Origin: Elusimicrobiota bacterium
Lineage (GTDB): Bacteria > Elusimicrobiota > Elusimicrobia > UBA1565 > UBA9628
Direction: 5' to 3'
DNA: 64,000 nucleotides
Assembly (NCBI GenBank): GCA_023249675.1
Contig: JAHFCE010000004.1
Coordinates: 62,675-126,674 of the forward strand
Part shown: positions 54,577 to 63,148 of the stretch, one piece after another
How the letters are laid out: the number at the start of each line of letters is the position of its first letter
How positions within the stretch are numbered: the first letter of the stretch is position 1
Position numbers and translations under genes: made by a program
Notes under the pieces: generated by a model
Databases searched by the model: none
Seen by the model: only the letters and a program-made list of their open reading frames with translations
What the model was told of the DNA's origin: nothing

Positions 54577-54586
54577 TATAATAGCA
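54577..54586. promoter_or_regulatory. Divergent -10 elements of the FKBP and MFS genes
   Basis: Plus strand TATAAT (54577-54582), 17 nt before ATG 54600. Minus strand TG-C-TATTAT (54578-54586) upstream of the FKBP gene. The two share bases. Confidence 0.4.
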
Positions 54587-54599
54587 CATCAATAATCGA

Positions 54600-55832
54600 A
54601 TGCTTTCGATGCCAAAAGGGGTTGGCCGCAACGTCGTCTGGATGGGCGCGGTGAGCTTTTTCGCCGATGTCGCTGGCGAGATGATCGCGCCCCTGCTTCC
54701 TTTGTACATGACCGCGGTGCTGGGCGCTCCGCCTACGGCGGTCGGCCTTGTGGAGGGCGCAGCCGAGCTGTCGGCGAGCGTCTTTCGCGGCGTCGGCGGC
54801 TGGTGGAGCGACCGCGCCGGCGCGCGCAAGCCGACGGTCGTCTTCGGCTACACGCTCTCGGCCTTCGCCAAACCCGCGCTGGCCTTGGCCGGCGGCTGGC
54901 CGGGCCTGCTCGCCGCCCGCTTCGCGGACCGGGCGGGCAAGGGCCTGCGCGGCTCGGCGCGCGACGCGCTGATCGCGGCCTCGACGAGCCCGGAGCACTG
55001 GGGCAAGGCGTTTAGCCTGCACCGCGCGATGGACACCGCGGGCGCGGTCGCGGGGCCGCTGATCGGTCTGTTGCTTCTGAGCGCGGGCCTGTCTTATCGC
55101 GCGATCTTTCTGTGGGCGGCCGCGCCCGCCTTCGCGGCGGTGTTCGTGCTGGTCTCGCGTGTGCGCGAAGCCGAGGTCGTCAAGGAGATGCCGCCCCCCG
55201 AGGCGGTCGTGCGCTCCCGTGCGCCGTTGTCGCCTCGGTTCTGGCGCTTTCTCGCGGTGTACGGACTGTTCGCGCTGGGCAACTCATCGGACTCATTTCT
55301 CCTCCTCAAGGGCCGCGACGCGGGGATGAGCGCTGCCGCCGTGATCCTCGCCTATGTGCTGTTCAACCTCGTCAACGCGAGCCTCGCGACGACGGCCGGC
55401 CACCTCGCCGACCGCTTCGGGCGGCGATTGACGGTGGCCGCGGGTATGGGCGTCTACGCGCTGTGCTATCTCGGCTTCGCGCGAGCCTCAAGCGCGGCGG
55501 CGCTCTGGCCTCTGTTCGCGCTGTACGGGATGCAGGCGGCGTTGATCGAGGGTTCTTTTCGCGCCGCGGTCGCCGACGCGAGCGATCCCGAGAACCGCGG
55601 CCTGGCGCAGGGCGTGTTCCAGGGAACGGCGGGCGTTCTGGCGTTCGCGGCGAGCGCTCTCGCGGGACTCCTCTGGACGAAGCTCTCGCCGTCGGCCCCC
55701 TTCTATTTCGGCGCGGCGTGCGCCGCCGCGGCCGCGGTGCTCCTGCCGTTCAGCGTGCTGACGCCCGGGTCCCCGCGGGAGGGGATCTCGGCCCTGAAGG
55801 CTTCCGCGCCGACGCGATCGGCCAGGAGATAG
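54600..55832 (+). CDS. MFS transporter
   Basis: 410 residues, 12 helices. The loop 2-3 motif reads GGWWSDRAGARKPTV, a variant of the MFS G-x3-D-R-x-G-R signature, and the second half has the equivalent GHLADRFGRRLTV. It is probably an efflux or uptake permease; substrate unknown. The end overlaps the convergent endonuclease I gene by 130 nt, much more than other convergent pairs in the window. Confidence 0.85.
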   Translation: MLSMPKGVGRNVVWMGAVSFFADVAGEMIAPLLPLYMTAVLGAPPTAVGLVEGAAELSASVFRGVGGWWSDRAGARKPTVVFGYTLSAFAKPALALAGGWPGLLAARFADRAGKGLRGSARDALIAASTSPEHWGKAFSLHRAMDTAGAVAGPLIGLLLLSAGLSYRAIFLWAAAPAFAAVFVLVSRVREAEVVKEMPPPEAVVRSRAPLSPRFWRFLAVYGLFALGNSSDSFLLLKGRDAGMSAAAVILAYVLFNLVNASLATTAGHLADRFGRRLTVAAGMGVYALCYLGFARASSAAALWPLFALYGMQAALIEGSFRAAVADASDPENRGLAQGVFQGTAGVLAFAASALAGLLWTKLSPSAPFYFGAACAAAAAVLLPFSVLTPGSPREGISALKASAPTRSARR

Positions 55833-56965
55833 TCGTCGATGAATGGATTGCGGTTGCCCTGGTAGGCCTCGACGAGATCGTTGCGCCGCGCCTCGAAGGT
55901 TGTCGGCGGGTACTTGCGGTTCCACTTCATCAGCAGCTCGATCTGCTGGTTCCAGAACACGACCGAGGTGCGGCCGAACATCCGTGAGTCCTTGTGGCGC
56001 GAGTAAAAATACAGCAGGCCGCGCGCGATGCGTCCCTTGACGGCGTCCGGCGGTTCGAAGACCCCGCCGCCGCGCTTGGCGCCGGCTTTATTCTCGTAGT
56101 CGGGCGTGCCGTGGACCTCGCCGAAGGGTAGGTTCCCTCGCACTGAGTTCGGGTGTACGAAGGTGGCCATCAGGTGGTGCAGGTCGGAGCGCATCGGCAG
56201 GGCCCTCTGAAACAGGGACTGGGGCCAGGTGTGCTCGACGTTCATGCCCTCTTTGTCGGGGAAGCCGTCACCGTCGGCGTCGCCGGGTTCAGGGTAGTTG
56301 CTGCCGTCCTTGCTTGTGCCGGGGACGAAGATGCCGGAATAAGCGTCGACGACGCCGCTCACACCATTGATCACGACATGGTCGGCCGTCGCGAAGAGGT
56401 AGTCGGAGGCCTCTTCGTAGGAATGCTCTCGGTGGCCCCGAGCGGAGATCGTGTGAAGCGCGTCGAGCAGCGCTGGGCCGGACAGCCCTTCGGTTCCGGG
56501 GACGGCCTTCGTCGGGGCGAGCGGGCCGTCCTCGAGAAGGTGGACGCGGACCGCGCCTTGACCCTTGGGAATCGCCGCGAAGACCGCACCCGTCTCGGAT
56601 TTGAGCGCGCGCCCACCATCGAAGAATTCTTCGCCGGGCTGGAAGTTGAAGCGGCTTGCCCAGCCATCGGCGGGGGTCGCGAGTCGCGCGGGCGTCTGGG
56701 TCCAGTCAGGCTCCGCGGCGGCCGGGATCACGACCTCGAGCGGGGTTGGTGACACCGTCTCGGGCAGCGCGGCCGCGAGCGAGGGCGCTGCCGGCAGCGG
56801 AGACAGGGCAGGCGGCGTGAGCGTCGGCTGGAACCCAGGGCCGGTGATCGCCGGGGCCGCGGGCAGTTCAGAGAGCGGGCCTGTGACCCGGACGGTCTGA
56901 GCGCGAAGGGGGAGGGCGAGGAGCAGCGCGACGAAAGCGCGCAGGACCAAGGAGGGGCGGGGCAT
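55703..56965 (-). CDS. Secreted endonuclease I family nuclease with long N-terminal region
   Basis: 420 residues from ATG 56965. Signal peptide (1-21, ending LPLRA), a Pro/Ala-rich linker (about 25-110), then endonuclease I motifs MNVEHTWPQS (catalytic His), DLHHLMATFVHPNSVRGN and FVPGTSKDG. EndI nucleases cut DNA or RNA outside the cytoplasm. Normal EndA is about 235 residues; the extra N-terminus and a C-terminal tail of about 43 residues that overlaps MFS antisense are unusual. The catalytic core ends before that overlap. Confidence 0.85.
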   Translation of the reverse strand: MPRPSLVLRAFVALLLALPLRAQTVRVTGPLSELPAAPAITGPGFQPTLTPPALSPLPAAPSLAAALPETVSPTPLEVVIPAAAEPDWTQTPARLATPADGWASRFNFQPGEEFFDGGRALKSETGAVFAAIPKGQGAVRVHLLEDGPLAPTKAVPGTEGLSGPALLDALHTISARGHREHSYEEASDYLFATADHVVINGVSGVVDAYSGIFVPGTSKDGSNYPEPGDADGDGFPDKEGMNVEHTWPQSLFQRALPMRSDLHHLMATFVHPNSVRGNLPFGEVHGTPDYENKAGAKRGGGVFEPPDAVKGRIARGLLYFYSRHKDSRMFGRTSVVFWNQQIELLMKWNRKYPPTTFEARRNDLVEAYQGNRNPFIDDYLLADRVGAEAFRAEIPSRGDPGVSTLNGRSTAAAAAHAAPK

Positions 56966-57035
56966 TGACCGAGTATGGACGCCCCGTCGTGCGTTCGCCT
57001 GGGCCATTCGGCCTACATTCTAGCACGGTCTCGTT

Positions 57036-57044
57036 TGCTACACT
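57036..57044 (+). promoter_or_regulatory. Extended -10 promoter of the DEAD-box helicase
   Basis: TG-C-TACACT, 12 nt before ATG 57057. A short leader of about 5 nt is implied. Confidence 0.4.
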
Positions 57045-57056
57045 ACTGTCGTTCTC

Positions 57057-58283
57057 ATGCCTTTCAACAGTTTCGGTCTTCGCCCCGAACTCCTCCAAGG
57101 AATACAGGCCCTCGGTTATGCCGTCCCGACCCCTGTCCAGGCCCGCGCCCTTCCGGAAGCGCTGCTGGGCAGGGATGTCATCGGCTCCGCGCAGACCGGC
57201 AGCGGCAAGACCGTCGCGTTCACCCTTCCGCTACTGCAGCGCCTGCTCGCCGACCGCGAGGCCGAGGGCGGCGCGAAGGCCGGCCTGCGCGTGCGCGCGC
57301 TCGTGCTGACGCCGACGCGCGAGCTCGCGAGCCAGGTCGAACGCATGATCAGCGAGCTCGCCAAGTTCTCGCCCGTCAAGTGCGTCACCGTGATCGGCGG
57401 CGCGAGCTTCCACGCGCAGACCCAAGAGCTCAAGCGCGGCGCCGAGGTGGTCGTCGCGACCCCCGGCCGCCTGCTCGACCACATCCGCTCCGGCACCTTC
57501 AACCTCCAGAACGTGCGCGTCGCCGTCCTCGATGAGGCCGACCGCATGCTCGACATGGGCTTCATGCCCGATGTGCGGCGCATCATGAAGATGCTCCCGG
57601 CCGAGCGCCAGACCCTGATGTTCTCCGCGACGATCCCGATCGAGGTCGAGCGCGTCGTCAACGAGTTCATGCGCGCGCCCATCCGCGTCGAGGTGGACCG
57701 GCCGCGGGCGACCGCGACGACGATCAAGCAGCGGCTGTTTCCGGTCACCGAGGACCAGAAGGCGGTCCTGCTTGAGGCGATGCTCAGGCTCGACGGGGTC
57801 GACTCCGTCATCATTTTCACGCGCACGAAGGTCCGGGCTGACCGCGTCGCTGGATGGCTTCAGCGCAAGGCCGTGCGCTGCGTCGTCCTGCACTCGGACC
57901 TCTCGCAGGGCGAGCGCGACCGCGCGATGGCCGATTTCCGCGAGGGCCGCCACACCGTTCTCGTCGCGACCGACCTGGCCGCGCGCGGCCTCGATGTTCC
58001 CGAGGTCTCCCACGTGATCAACTACGATGTGCCCGAGCATCCCGAGGACTACGTTCACCGCATCGGCCGCACCGGCCGCGCGATGACCGAGGGCGACGCC
58101 GCCACGCTCGTGGCCCTCGAGGAAGAGAAGCTCGTGCCGATCATCGAGGCCTTCATCGGCCAAGAAATCGAGCGCAAGGCGCTGGCCGGCTTCCCGTACC
58201 GCGTGCCGCCGCGCATGAAGACTTACCGCCCTTCCTTAATGTCCTCCTTTCGCATGCGCCGCCGCTCCATCCCGCGCCGCTAA
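57057..58283 (+). CDS. DEAD-box RNA helicase (RhlE-like)
   Basis: 408 residues. Q-motif region PTPVQARALP, motif I SAQTGSGKTVAF, Ia PTRELA, II DEADRMLDMGFMPD, III SAT, V ARGLDVPEV and VI HRIGRTGR are all present. It unwinds short RNA duplexes, as in ribosome assembly or RNA decay. The C-terminal extension is short and basic (RMRRRSIPRR). It converges with the pseudouridine synthase with a 4-nt overlap. Confidence 0.95.
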   Translation: MPFNSFGLRPELLQGIQALGYAVPTPVQARALPEALLGRDVIGSAQTGSGKTVAFTLPLLQRLLADREAEGGAKAGLRVRALVLTPTRELASQVERMISELAKFSPVKCVTVIGGASFHAQTQELKRGAEVVVATPGRLLDHIRSGTFNLQNVRVAVLDEADRMLDMGFMPDVRRIMKMLPAERQTLMFSATIPIEVERVVNEFMRAPIRVEVDRPRATATTIKQRLFPVTEDQKAVLLEAMLRLDGVDSVIIFTRTKVRADRVAGWLQRKAVRCVVLHSDLSQGERDRAMADFREGRHTVLVATDLAARGLDVPEVSHVINYDVPEHPEDYVHRIGRTGRAMTEGDAATLVALEEEKLVPIIEAFIGQEIERKALAGFPYRVPPRMKTYRPSLMSSFRMRRRSIPRR

Positions 58284-58837
58284 AGTTCCCGGCGGTCGAC
58301 CCAGCGCCATTTGCCCGGCGGCAAATCCTTCAGAGTGACCTTGCCGATGGCCGCGCGCACGAGGCGCAGGCACGGATGGCCGACGGCCGCGGTCATGCGC
58401 CGGACCTGGCGGTTGCGGCCCTCGATCATCGTGAGTTCGATCCATGACGTCGGGACGTTGAGGCGCAAGCGAATCGGCGGGTTGCGCGGCGGCAGATCGG
58501 GCTCGAAGTCGAGGAGGCGCGCGCCGCAGGACAACGTCTTGCCGTCGCTGAGCAGCACGCCTTTGCGCAGCTCTTTGAGCGTCGTCTCATCGGGTATGCG
58601 CTCGACCTGGGCCCAGTACACCCGCGGGTGGGCATGGCGCGGATCGGTGAGCCGGTGGACGAGGCCGCCGTCGTCGGTGAGCAGCAGCAGGCCCTCGCTG
58701 TCGAAATCAAGACGGCCTGCGGGATAGACGCCGGCGGGCAATGAGAAGCGCGACAAAGTCGGCTTGCCGTCCTTGTCCGTGAACTGGGTCAAGACCCCGT
58801 AGGGCTTATTGAGGGCGACGATGCGCGTCTTGGCCAT
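58280..58837 (-). CDS. rluE: RluE-like 23S rRNA pseudouridine synthase
   Basis: 185 residues. NKPYGVLTQFT at the N-terminus, the catalytic Asp in YPAGRLDFDSEGLLLLT, and GRNRQVRRMTAAVGH define the RsuA/RluB/E/F group; no S4 domain precedes, as in RluE. It isomerises uridine in 23S rRNA. ATG 58837 is chosen by the family N-terminus. It follows the small hypothetical gene by 5 nt, so they share a transcript. Confidence 0.88.
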   Translation of the reverse strand: MAKTRIVALNKPYGVLTQFTDKDGKPTLSRFSLPAGVYPAGRLDFDSEGLLLLTDDGGLVHRLTDPRHAHPRVYWAQVERIPDETTLKELRKGVLLSDGKTLSCGARLLDFEPDLPPRNPPIRLRLNVPTSWIELTMIEGRNRQVRRMTAAVGHPCLRLVRAAIGKVTLKDLPPGKWRWVDRREL

Positions 58838-58842
58838 TGGGC

Positions 58843-59232
58843 TTAGCCCGCTTTTCTTTCGCCGGAGAACGCATAGTGCACCACGCGCCCATCGCGCGCG
58901 CGCACGATCACGATGCCGGCGATGCGGTCGCCGTCGACGCGTCCCGACCACTCGATGGCCTCGCGGCTCGGATCGTCAAGGACGGCGGCGAAAATGGTGC
59001 CGTTTTCCTCGTCGCGCGCCTCGTAAAGGGTGGGGGAATAGCCCTGGCTCACCGCGCCGGCCACGACGAGCTTGCCGCCGTGGAAGACGAGCGTTTCGCG
59101 CCTGGAGCTCCAGTGGAAGAAGCCGTCCTGCTTAACCTTCACGTCCCAGGCGGTGCCGTCGATCGGCCCGCCGAAGATGGAGGCGTACACGAAGTTGATG
59201 GCGGTGAACAAAGCGCTCGAGAGCGTTTGCAT
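58843..59232 (-). CDS. Hypothetical beta-rich protein
   Basis: 129 residues, no family recognised. Alternating hydrophobic and glycine residues (TAWDVKVKQDGFF, GKLVVAG, GDRIAGIVIV) suggest a small beta-barrel or sandwich; no signal peptide or metal site is clear. It starts from a good leaderless promoter and is followed 5 nt later by rluE. I can only say it is a genuine-looking conserved-type gene of unknown function. Confidence 0.65.
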   Translation of the reverse strand: MQTLSSALFTAINFVYASIFGGPIDGTAWDVKVKQDGFFHWSSRRETLVFHGGKLVVAGAVSQGYSPTLYEARDEENGTIFAAVLDDPSREAIEWSGRVDGDRIAGIVIVRARDGRVVHYAFSGERKAG

Positions 59233-59240
59233 CCTTCATG

Positions 59241-59269
59241 GATATAACAGACGGACGGGACAGGCGCAA
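59241..59269 (-). promoter_or_regulatory. Leaderless promoter of the hypothetical-rluE unit
   Basis: Minus-strand TTGCGC (59264-59269), exactly 17 nt, TATATC (59241-59246), 8 nt, ATG at 59232. Confidence 0.55.
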
Positions 59270-59298
59270 GATCAAATATGTTACGGGCGAAGACGACA

Positions 59299-59307
59299 TG
59301 CTAGGAT
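59299..59307 (+). promoter_or_regulatory. Extended -10 promoter of the DEG9-like protease (leaderless)
   Basis: TG-C-TAGGAT, 6 nt before ATG 59314. Confidence 0.5.
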
Positions 59308-59313
59308 TCCTTC

Positions 59314-60771
59314 ATGACACGCCTTCTCTTTTTGATGTTCCTGTGGGCCGCGCCGGCCTTCGCCGCGCCGAATGATCGCGACATGCGCCGCGCGACCGTG
59401 CAGATCAATTTCGTGTCCGGCAGTCCCGACTATGCCCAGCCTTGGCAGCCCGGCCGCCAAGGCGGCGGGACCGGCTCCGGCGTCGTGATCGACGGCCGCC
59501 GCATACTGACCAACGGCCATGTGGTCGCCAACGCCGCCTATCTCTCGGTGCGCAAGTCGGGCGACATCAAGAAGTACCCCGCGCGCGTCGCCTTCGTGGG
59601 CCATGACGGCGAGACCGCGGTGCTCACCGTCGACGACGCCTCCTTTTTCGAGGGCACGACGGCCGCCAAGTTCGGCGGCCTGCCCTCCCAGCGCGACAAG
59701 GTCGCGGTGTACGGCTACCCGATCGGCGGCACCGACCTGTCCGTGACCGAGGGCATCGTCTCGCGCGTGGGGGTGACCGTCTACACCCACTCCGCGCGCT
59801 CTTTGCTTGCGGTGCAGACCGACGCGGCGATCAACCCCGGCAACTCCGGCGGCCCCGTGTTCCAGGACGGCCGTCTCGTCGGCATCGCCTTCCAGCACAG
59901 CGCCGGTGCGCAGAATATCGGCTACGTCGTGCCCATGCCCATCATCGAGCGCTTCCTGAAGGACATCAAGGACGGACATTACGACGGCATCCCCGAGCTT
60001 GGCATCTGGTCGCAGAGCACGGAGAATGACGGCCTGCGCAAGGCCCTCAACCTGGCCATGGATGACAGCGGCGTGCTCGTCACCAAGGTGGCCTACGGTT
60101 CCTCCGCTTGGAACGTTTTAAAGGAAGGCGACGTGCTGACCCGGATCGACGGCGTCGCGATCGGCCAGGACGGGACCATCCCCTTTCGCGACGACGAGCG
60201 TATCGATTTCTCCGATCTCATCAGCCGCCGCCAAGTCGGGGAGACGCTCGAGGCGACGGTCGTGCGCGACGGCAAGGAGCGGGCCGTCAAGATTCCGATG
60301 AAGCCCTCCGCCGACCTCGTTCCGGGGCCGCGCTACGACGTCAAGCCCGCCTACTTCATCATCGGGGGGCTCGTGTTCATGCCCCTGAGCGACGAGCTCA
60401 TCGGCGCGCGCGGCGCGGGCTTCCGCGTCCGCTCGCTCTCCGCCGACGGCATGCCCACGCCCGAGCGCACCGAGGTCGTCGTGCTCTCGCACGTGCTTGC
60501 CCACGACTTCAACCGCGGCTACCACAATTGGTCCATGGCGCCCGTCACGCGCGTCAACGGCCGCGCGATTAGCAAGCTCATCGACCTCGTGGCGGCCTTC
60601 AAGACGCCCATCGCCGGCCGCCACGAGATCGAATTCGAGCACTACTCCGGCTACGGCGAGAACAAGGGCTCGCGCATCGTCCTTGACGCCAAGACGGCCG
60701 CGCAGGTCCTGCCCGTGATCCTGGCGCGCTACGGCGTTCCCGCCGACCGCTCCAGCGACCTCAAGCCCTGA
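59314..60771 (+). CDS. Exported Deg/HtrA protease, plant DEG9-like architecture
   Basis: 485 residues. Signal peptide (1-17). Trypsin-like domain with His69 (TNGHVVAN) and Ser178 (NPGNSGGP). The third triad residue, normally Asp in the segment CDIALL, is Glu100 (HDGETAVLTV). The remainder tracks the plant DEG9/DEG10 layout: VPFR-type GTIPFRDDERI, a PDZ, AYFIIGGLVF, a second PDZ-like domain and a tail near SSDLK. It should degrade or chaperone periplasmic proteins. Whether Glu100 supports catalysis is uncertain. A hairpin (60776-60791) follows the stop. Confidence 0.85.
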   Translation: MTRLLFLMFLWAAPAFAAPNDRDMRRATVQINFVSGSPDYAQPWQPGRQGGGTGSGVVIDGRRILTNGHVVANAAYLSVRKSGDIKKYPARVAFVGHDGETAVLTVDDASFFEGTTAAKFGGLPSQRDKVAVYGYPIGGTDLSVTEGIVSRVGVTVYTHSARSLLAVQTDAAINPGNSGGPVFQDGRLVGIAFQHSAGAQNIGYVVPMPIIERFLKDIKDGHYDGIPELGIWSQSTENDGLRKALNLAMDDSGVLVTKVAYGSSAWNVLKEGDVLTRIDGVAIGQDGTIPFRDDERIDFSDLISRRQVGETLEATVVRDGKERAVKIPMKPSADLVPGPRYDVKPAYFIIGGLVFMPLSDELIGARGAGFRVRSLSADGMPTPERTEVVVLSHVLAHDFNRGYHNWSMAPVTRVNGRAISKLIDLVAAFKTPIAGRHEIEFEHYSGYGENKGSRIVLDAKTAAQVLPVILARYGVPADRSSDLKP

Positions 60772-60861
60772 AAAACTATCCTTGAGGATAGCGCCGCAAC
60801 GCGACCCAAGGGCCTAGGATCGTTTGCCCTTTGGCCCCAGGACTTGGTCGGCGTTGGGGTC

Positions 60862-60867
60862 TACAAT
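60862..60867 (+). promoter_or_regulatory. -10 element of the frameshifted secreted protein gene (leaderless)
   Basis: TACAAT, 7 nt before ATG 60875. It supports the true start being in the signal-peptide frame. Confidence 0.45.
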
Positions 60868-60874
60868 AGCGGAG

Positions 60875-62135
60875 ATGAGGTCAAACTTGCGTTTGCGGGG
60901 TTTTACGCCAGTCCTGGCCGTGCTGCTTCTTGGGCAGGGCGTTTTCTCCGCCGAGGTCGGCGCGGTCGCGATGAGCGGGGCGAGGACCGGCTTGCCGGTG
61001 AGCGCCGGCGCCATGGCCGGTCGCGGCTGAAGGCGCTCAGAGCACGAGCCGTCAGGTTCTGGAAGCCGGTGCGGAAAGCTCGGCGCGGGCGGTCACGGAC
61101 GATAGTCGTCAGGCCGCCTTGGACGAGGTCTACTTGGGCTCGCGGGAGCCGACGGCCGGCGGCTCCATCGCGCCGGACCTGTTTTTTGACGGCAGGCGGT
61201 TCGCCGATGTTGTCGCCGCGCAGATAGCGGCGCGGAAGATTCCTTTTCATACGCTGAAGCCCCGACGCGAAGTCCGTGTTTTGGATCACTTACAGAAGGG
61301 GAGAGCCTGGAACAATATCAGGTATGACTTAGAAGTCGGGAATCCGGGGTCCCCTCCCGAGACGAAAGCGGAGAAGCTCTATGTCTGGCTTCTGGCCCAG
61401 CCGGAACGTTCGGTGGCGCCGGACGCGCTGTGGCTGAAGGCGTTGGATATCTCCGGCGGCTCGGTTTGGGATGCCTTGACTATGGGTTGGGATGTGCTCT
61501 CTCTGGGGAATGGAGTAGGTGATCGCGAAAGGCAATTCCTTCCCAAGACCCTTCGATTGGCGGATATCCGGGGCGACATCAAATTGCTGCCCATAGTGCA
61601 TGATCTCGGCAATTCCAATTATCGCTGGACATCGTCAGCCGACAATTTCAGCGCTTGGTACCACTTTTGGGGCACCATGCTCTACGCGTATTATCGATCT
61701 TCAAAATTCGTGTTGGTACCCTTGCCGGGGCACTGGGTCGCCAAGGTGATGATCCTTCTGGAGGAGTCTGGGGGGCCGATGCTGGAATGGATTCCTCACG
61801 GTGAGTGGCGCGCTTTTTTGGATTTCCCCAAGAGACTGGAGACTGATGTCCAAGGGGCGGTTGCAGGAAGCCGTCTGGCGGCGAATCTGAAAGCCTTGAG
61901 GAAGAGGAAGACAAATCGGCTTGAGACTTCTGGAGGCAGCTATCTCACCCCGAAGCCTTGGTGGAAGAGGCTGATCATTACCGCAAAAGAGCTCGTGCCC
62001 GTTGGGGTGATGGGCGGCCTCATTGCGGCAATTCCCCATGTCTGGATCTTATTGGCACCCCTTTTCACCCTGGCCATTTTCCTGTCAGCATTATGCACAT
62101 TGGGCGCCTGGGGTGAGCGAAGGAGCCAACCTTAA
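60875..62135 (+). pseudogene. Secreted/membrane protein interrupted by one frameshift
   Basis: The first reading frame (60875-61030) encodes a signal peptide (RGFTPVLAVLLLGQGVFSAE) and stops. The next frame, open from about 61002, continues with an Ala/Ser-rich stretch and then a folded-looking region ending in a hydrophobic C-terminus (about residues 360-400) with one or two helices. A one-base shift near 61002-61030 would join them into about 420 residues. The length 1261 nt is not a multiple of three. Either a sequencing error, a real mutation or programmed shifting. No known domain; the 3' half is lower in GC than its neighbours. Confidence 0.6.
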
Positions 62136-62536
62136 CGCCAGTCCGCTTGGCGCGCGTTCCAGGAGCCGGCGCGCCTGAGCGGGCCGCCCGCGGCGGAGCC
62201 GAGGAAGATTCGCCGCGAGGAGACCCAGTAATAGGCGCTCTGCTTAAACAGCGCCGCGAGGGCGCACGCGGCTTTGGGTGAATCCGCGACCAGGCCCCAG
62301 CCGGGTTCCCGGTGCGAGCCGTCCCGGTTGCCCCCGGTGACGCGGAAGCAGGAAATTCTCATCGTCCGTAGACAGCGGCGCAGGGCCGCGTCGCGGCGCC
62401 GGTTTTCGGCGCGGGGAGATATCTTGCCCATCGGGTTGTGCGCGGTGACGATGGCGAAGCGGACGGGAAGCTCTCGTCCGCGCAGATCGGCGCGAAACCA
62501 GGCGCTGAAGTAGGGGGCTTTCAGGCGCTTGGCCAC
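62132..62536 (-). CDS. DUF3293 domain protein
   Basis: 134 residues from GTG at 62536. FAIVTAHNPMGKISPRAENRRRD and GLVADSPKAACALAALFKQSAYYW match the DUF3293 pattern of a TA(W/H)NP motif, an EN pair and a late Gln-x-A-x-aromatic. Function unknown. It follows the small zinc protein gene by 8 nt. The 3' end overlaps the convergent secreted protein by 4 nt. Confidence 0.72.
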   Translation of the reverse strand: MAKRLKAPYFSAWFRADLRGRELPVRFAIVTAHNPMGKISPRAENRRRDAALRRCLRTMRISCFRVTGGNRDGSHREPGWGLVADSPKAACALAALFKQSAYYWVSSRRIFLGSAAGGPLRRAGSWNARQADWR

Positions 62537-62544
62537 GAGGAGTT

Positions 62545-62817
62545 CTATTCCTGGGGCGGCGTCGTGTCGATGCCCTTGCAGCCGCGCATGTGGGTCAGGA
62601 GGCTCTCGGCCTTTTCGCCGCAGCGCTTGCAGTGGCCGGGCTTATTGATGCGGCCAAGCGCGTGATCGCCCGCCGCCTTGTTCTTATGGTTGTAGCGGTT
62701 GACGAGATCCTTGATGCCCTTTGCGCGGTCTTTCTTGTCCCGAAGAAGGGGGCACTCCGGCTTATGGTCGGAAAGCCTGACGACGTTGACCGTGTTGCAG
62801 CGGAAGCAGATCTTCAC
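62545..62817 (-). CDS. Small cysteine/histidine-rich zinc-binding protein
   Basis: 90 residues from GTG at 62817. CFRCNTV and later HKPEC, then CKRCGEKAESLLTHMRGC form two CXXC-H-C zinc sites like C2HC fingers. It may bind nucleic acid; no family recognised. The TACACT box (62825-62830) 7 nt upstream makes it a leaderless candidate. It leads a two-gene unit with the DUF3293 gene. Confidence 0.65.
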   Translation of the reverse strand: MKICFRCNTVNVVRLSDHKPECPLLRDKKDRAKGIKDLVNRYNHKNKAAGDHALGRINKPGHCKRCGEKAESLLTHMRGCKGIDTTPPQE

Positions 62818-62824
62818 CGGGTAC

Positions 62825-62830
62825 AGTGTA
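62825..62830 (-). promoter_or_regulatory. -10 of the small zinc protein gene (leaderless)
   Basis: Minus-strand TACACT, 7 nt before the GTG at 62817. Confidence 0.4.
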
Positions 62831-62849
62831 GCCTATCCGTGCCCCGGAC

Positions 62850-62878
62850 TTGACGCGCGGCGGCGATCGGGGTATAAC
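62850..62878 (+). promoter_or_regulatory. Leaderless promoter of the DUF4404 gene
   Basis: TTGACG (62850-62855), exactly 17 nt, TATAAC (62873-62878), 6 nt, ATG 62885. Confidence 0.6.
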
Positions 62879-62884
62879 TGGGGC

Positions 62885-63142
62885 ATGATCGAAGAAACGG
62901 TCGCCAAGATCGAGTCCGCCATACGCGAGGCGCGCGTCGCCGACCCCAAGAACAAGGCCGCGCTCATCGCTTTGCTCGAGACGCTCAAGGCCGAGGTGCG
63001 GCGGGAGAAGCGCTCCCAGGACCTGCTCAATGCGGCGGACGCGGGCCTCAAGGACGCGGCCGTCGAGTTCGACGCGACGCATCCCAAATTGGCGGCGGTC
63101 GTCGGCGAGGTCAGCGCGATGCTCGCGAAGATCGGGATATAG
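62885..63142 (+). CDS. DUF4404-like small helical protein
   Basis: 85 residues, predicted all-helical. The C-terminus FDATHPKLAAVVGEVSAMLAKIGI fits the DUF4404 pattern (E/DxxHPxLA...LxxIGI); the N-terminal half is an amphipathic Leu/Lys/Glu helix. Function unknown. It starts from a textbook leaderless promoter. It converges with the XRE regulator gene, 6 nt apart. Confidence 0.72.
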   Translation: MIEETVAKIESAIREARVADPKNKAALIALLETLKAEVRREKRSQDLLNAADAGLKDAAVEFDATHPKLAAVVGEVSAMLAKIGI

Positions 63143-63148
63143 CCGTTT

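Noticed and set aside
60776-60791. Terminator after the DEG9-like protease
   Set aside because: A 6-bp hairpin exists, but the T run lies on the opposite strand side where no gene ends, so it is not a convincing terminator.
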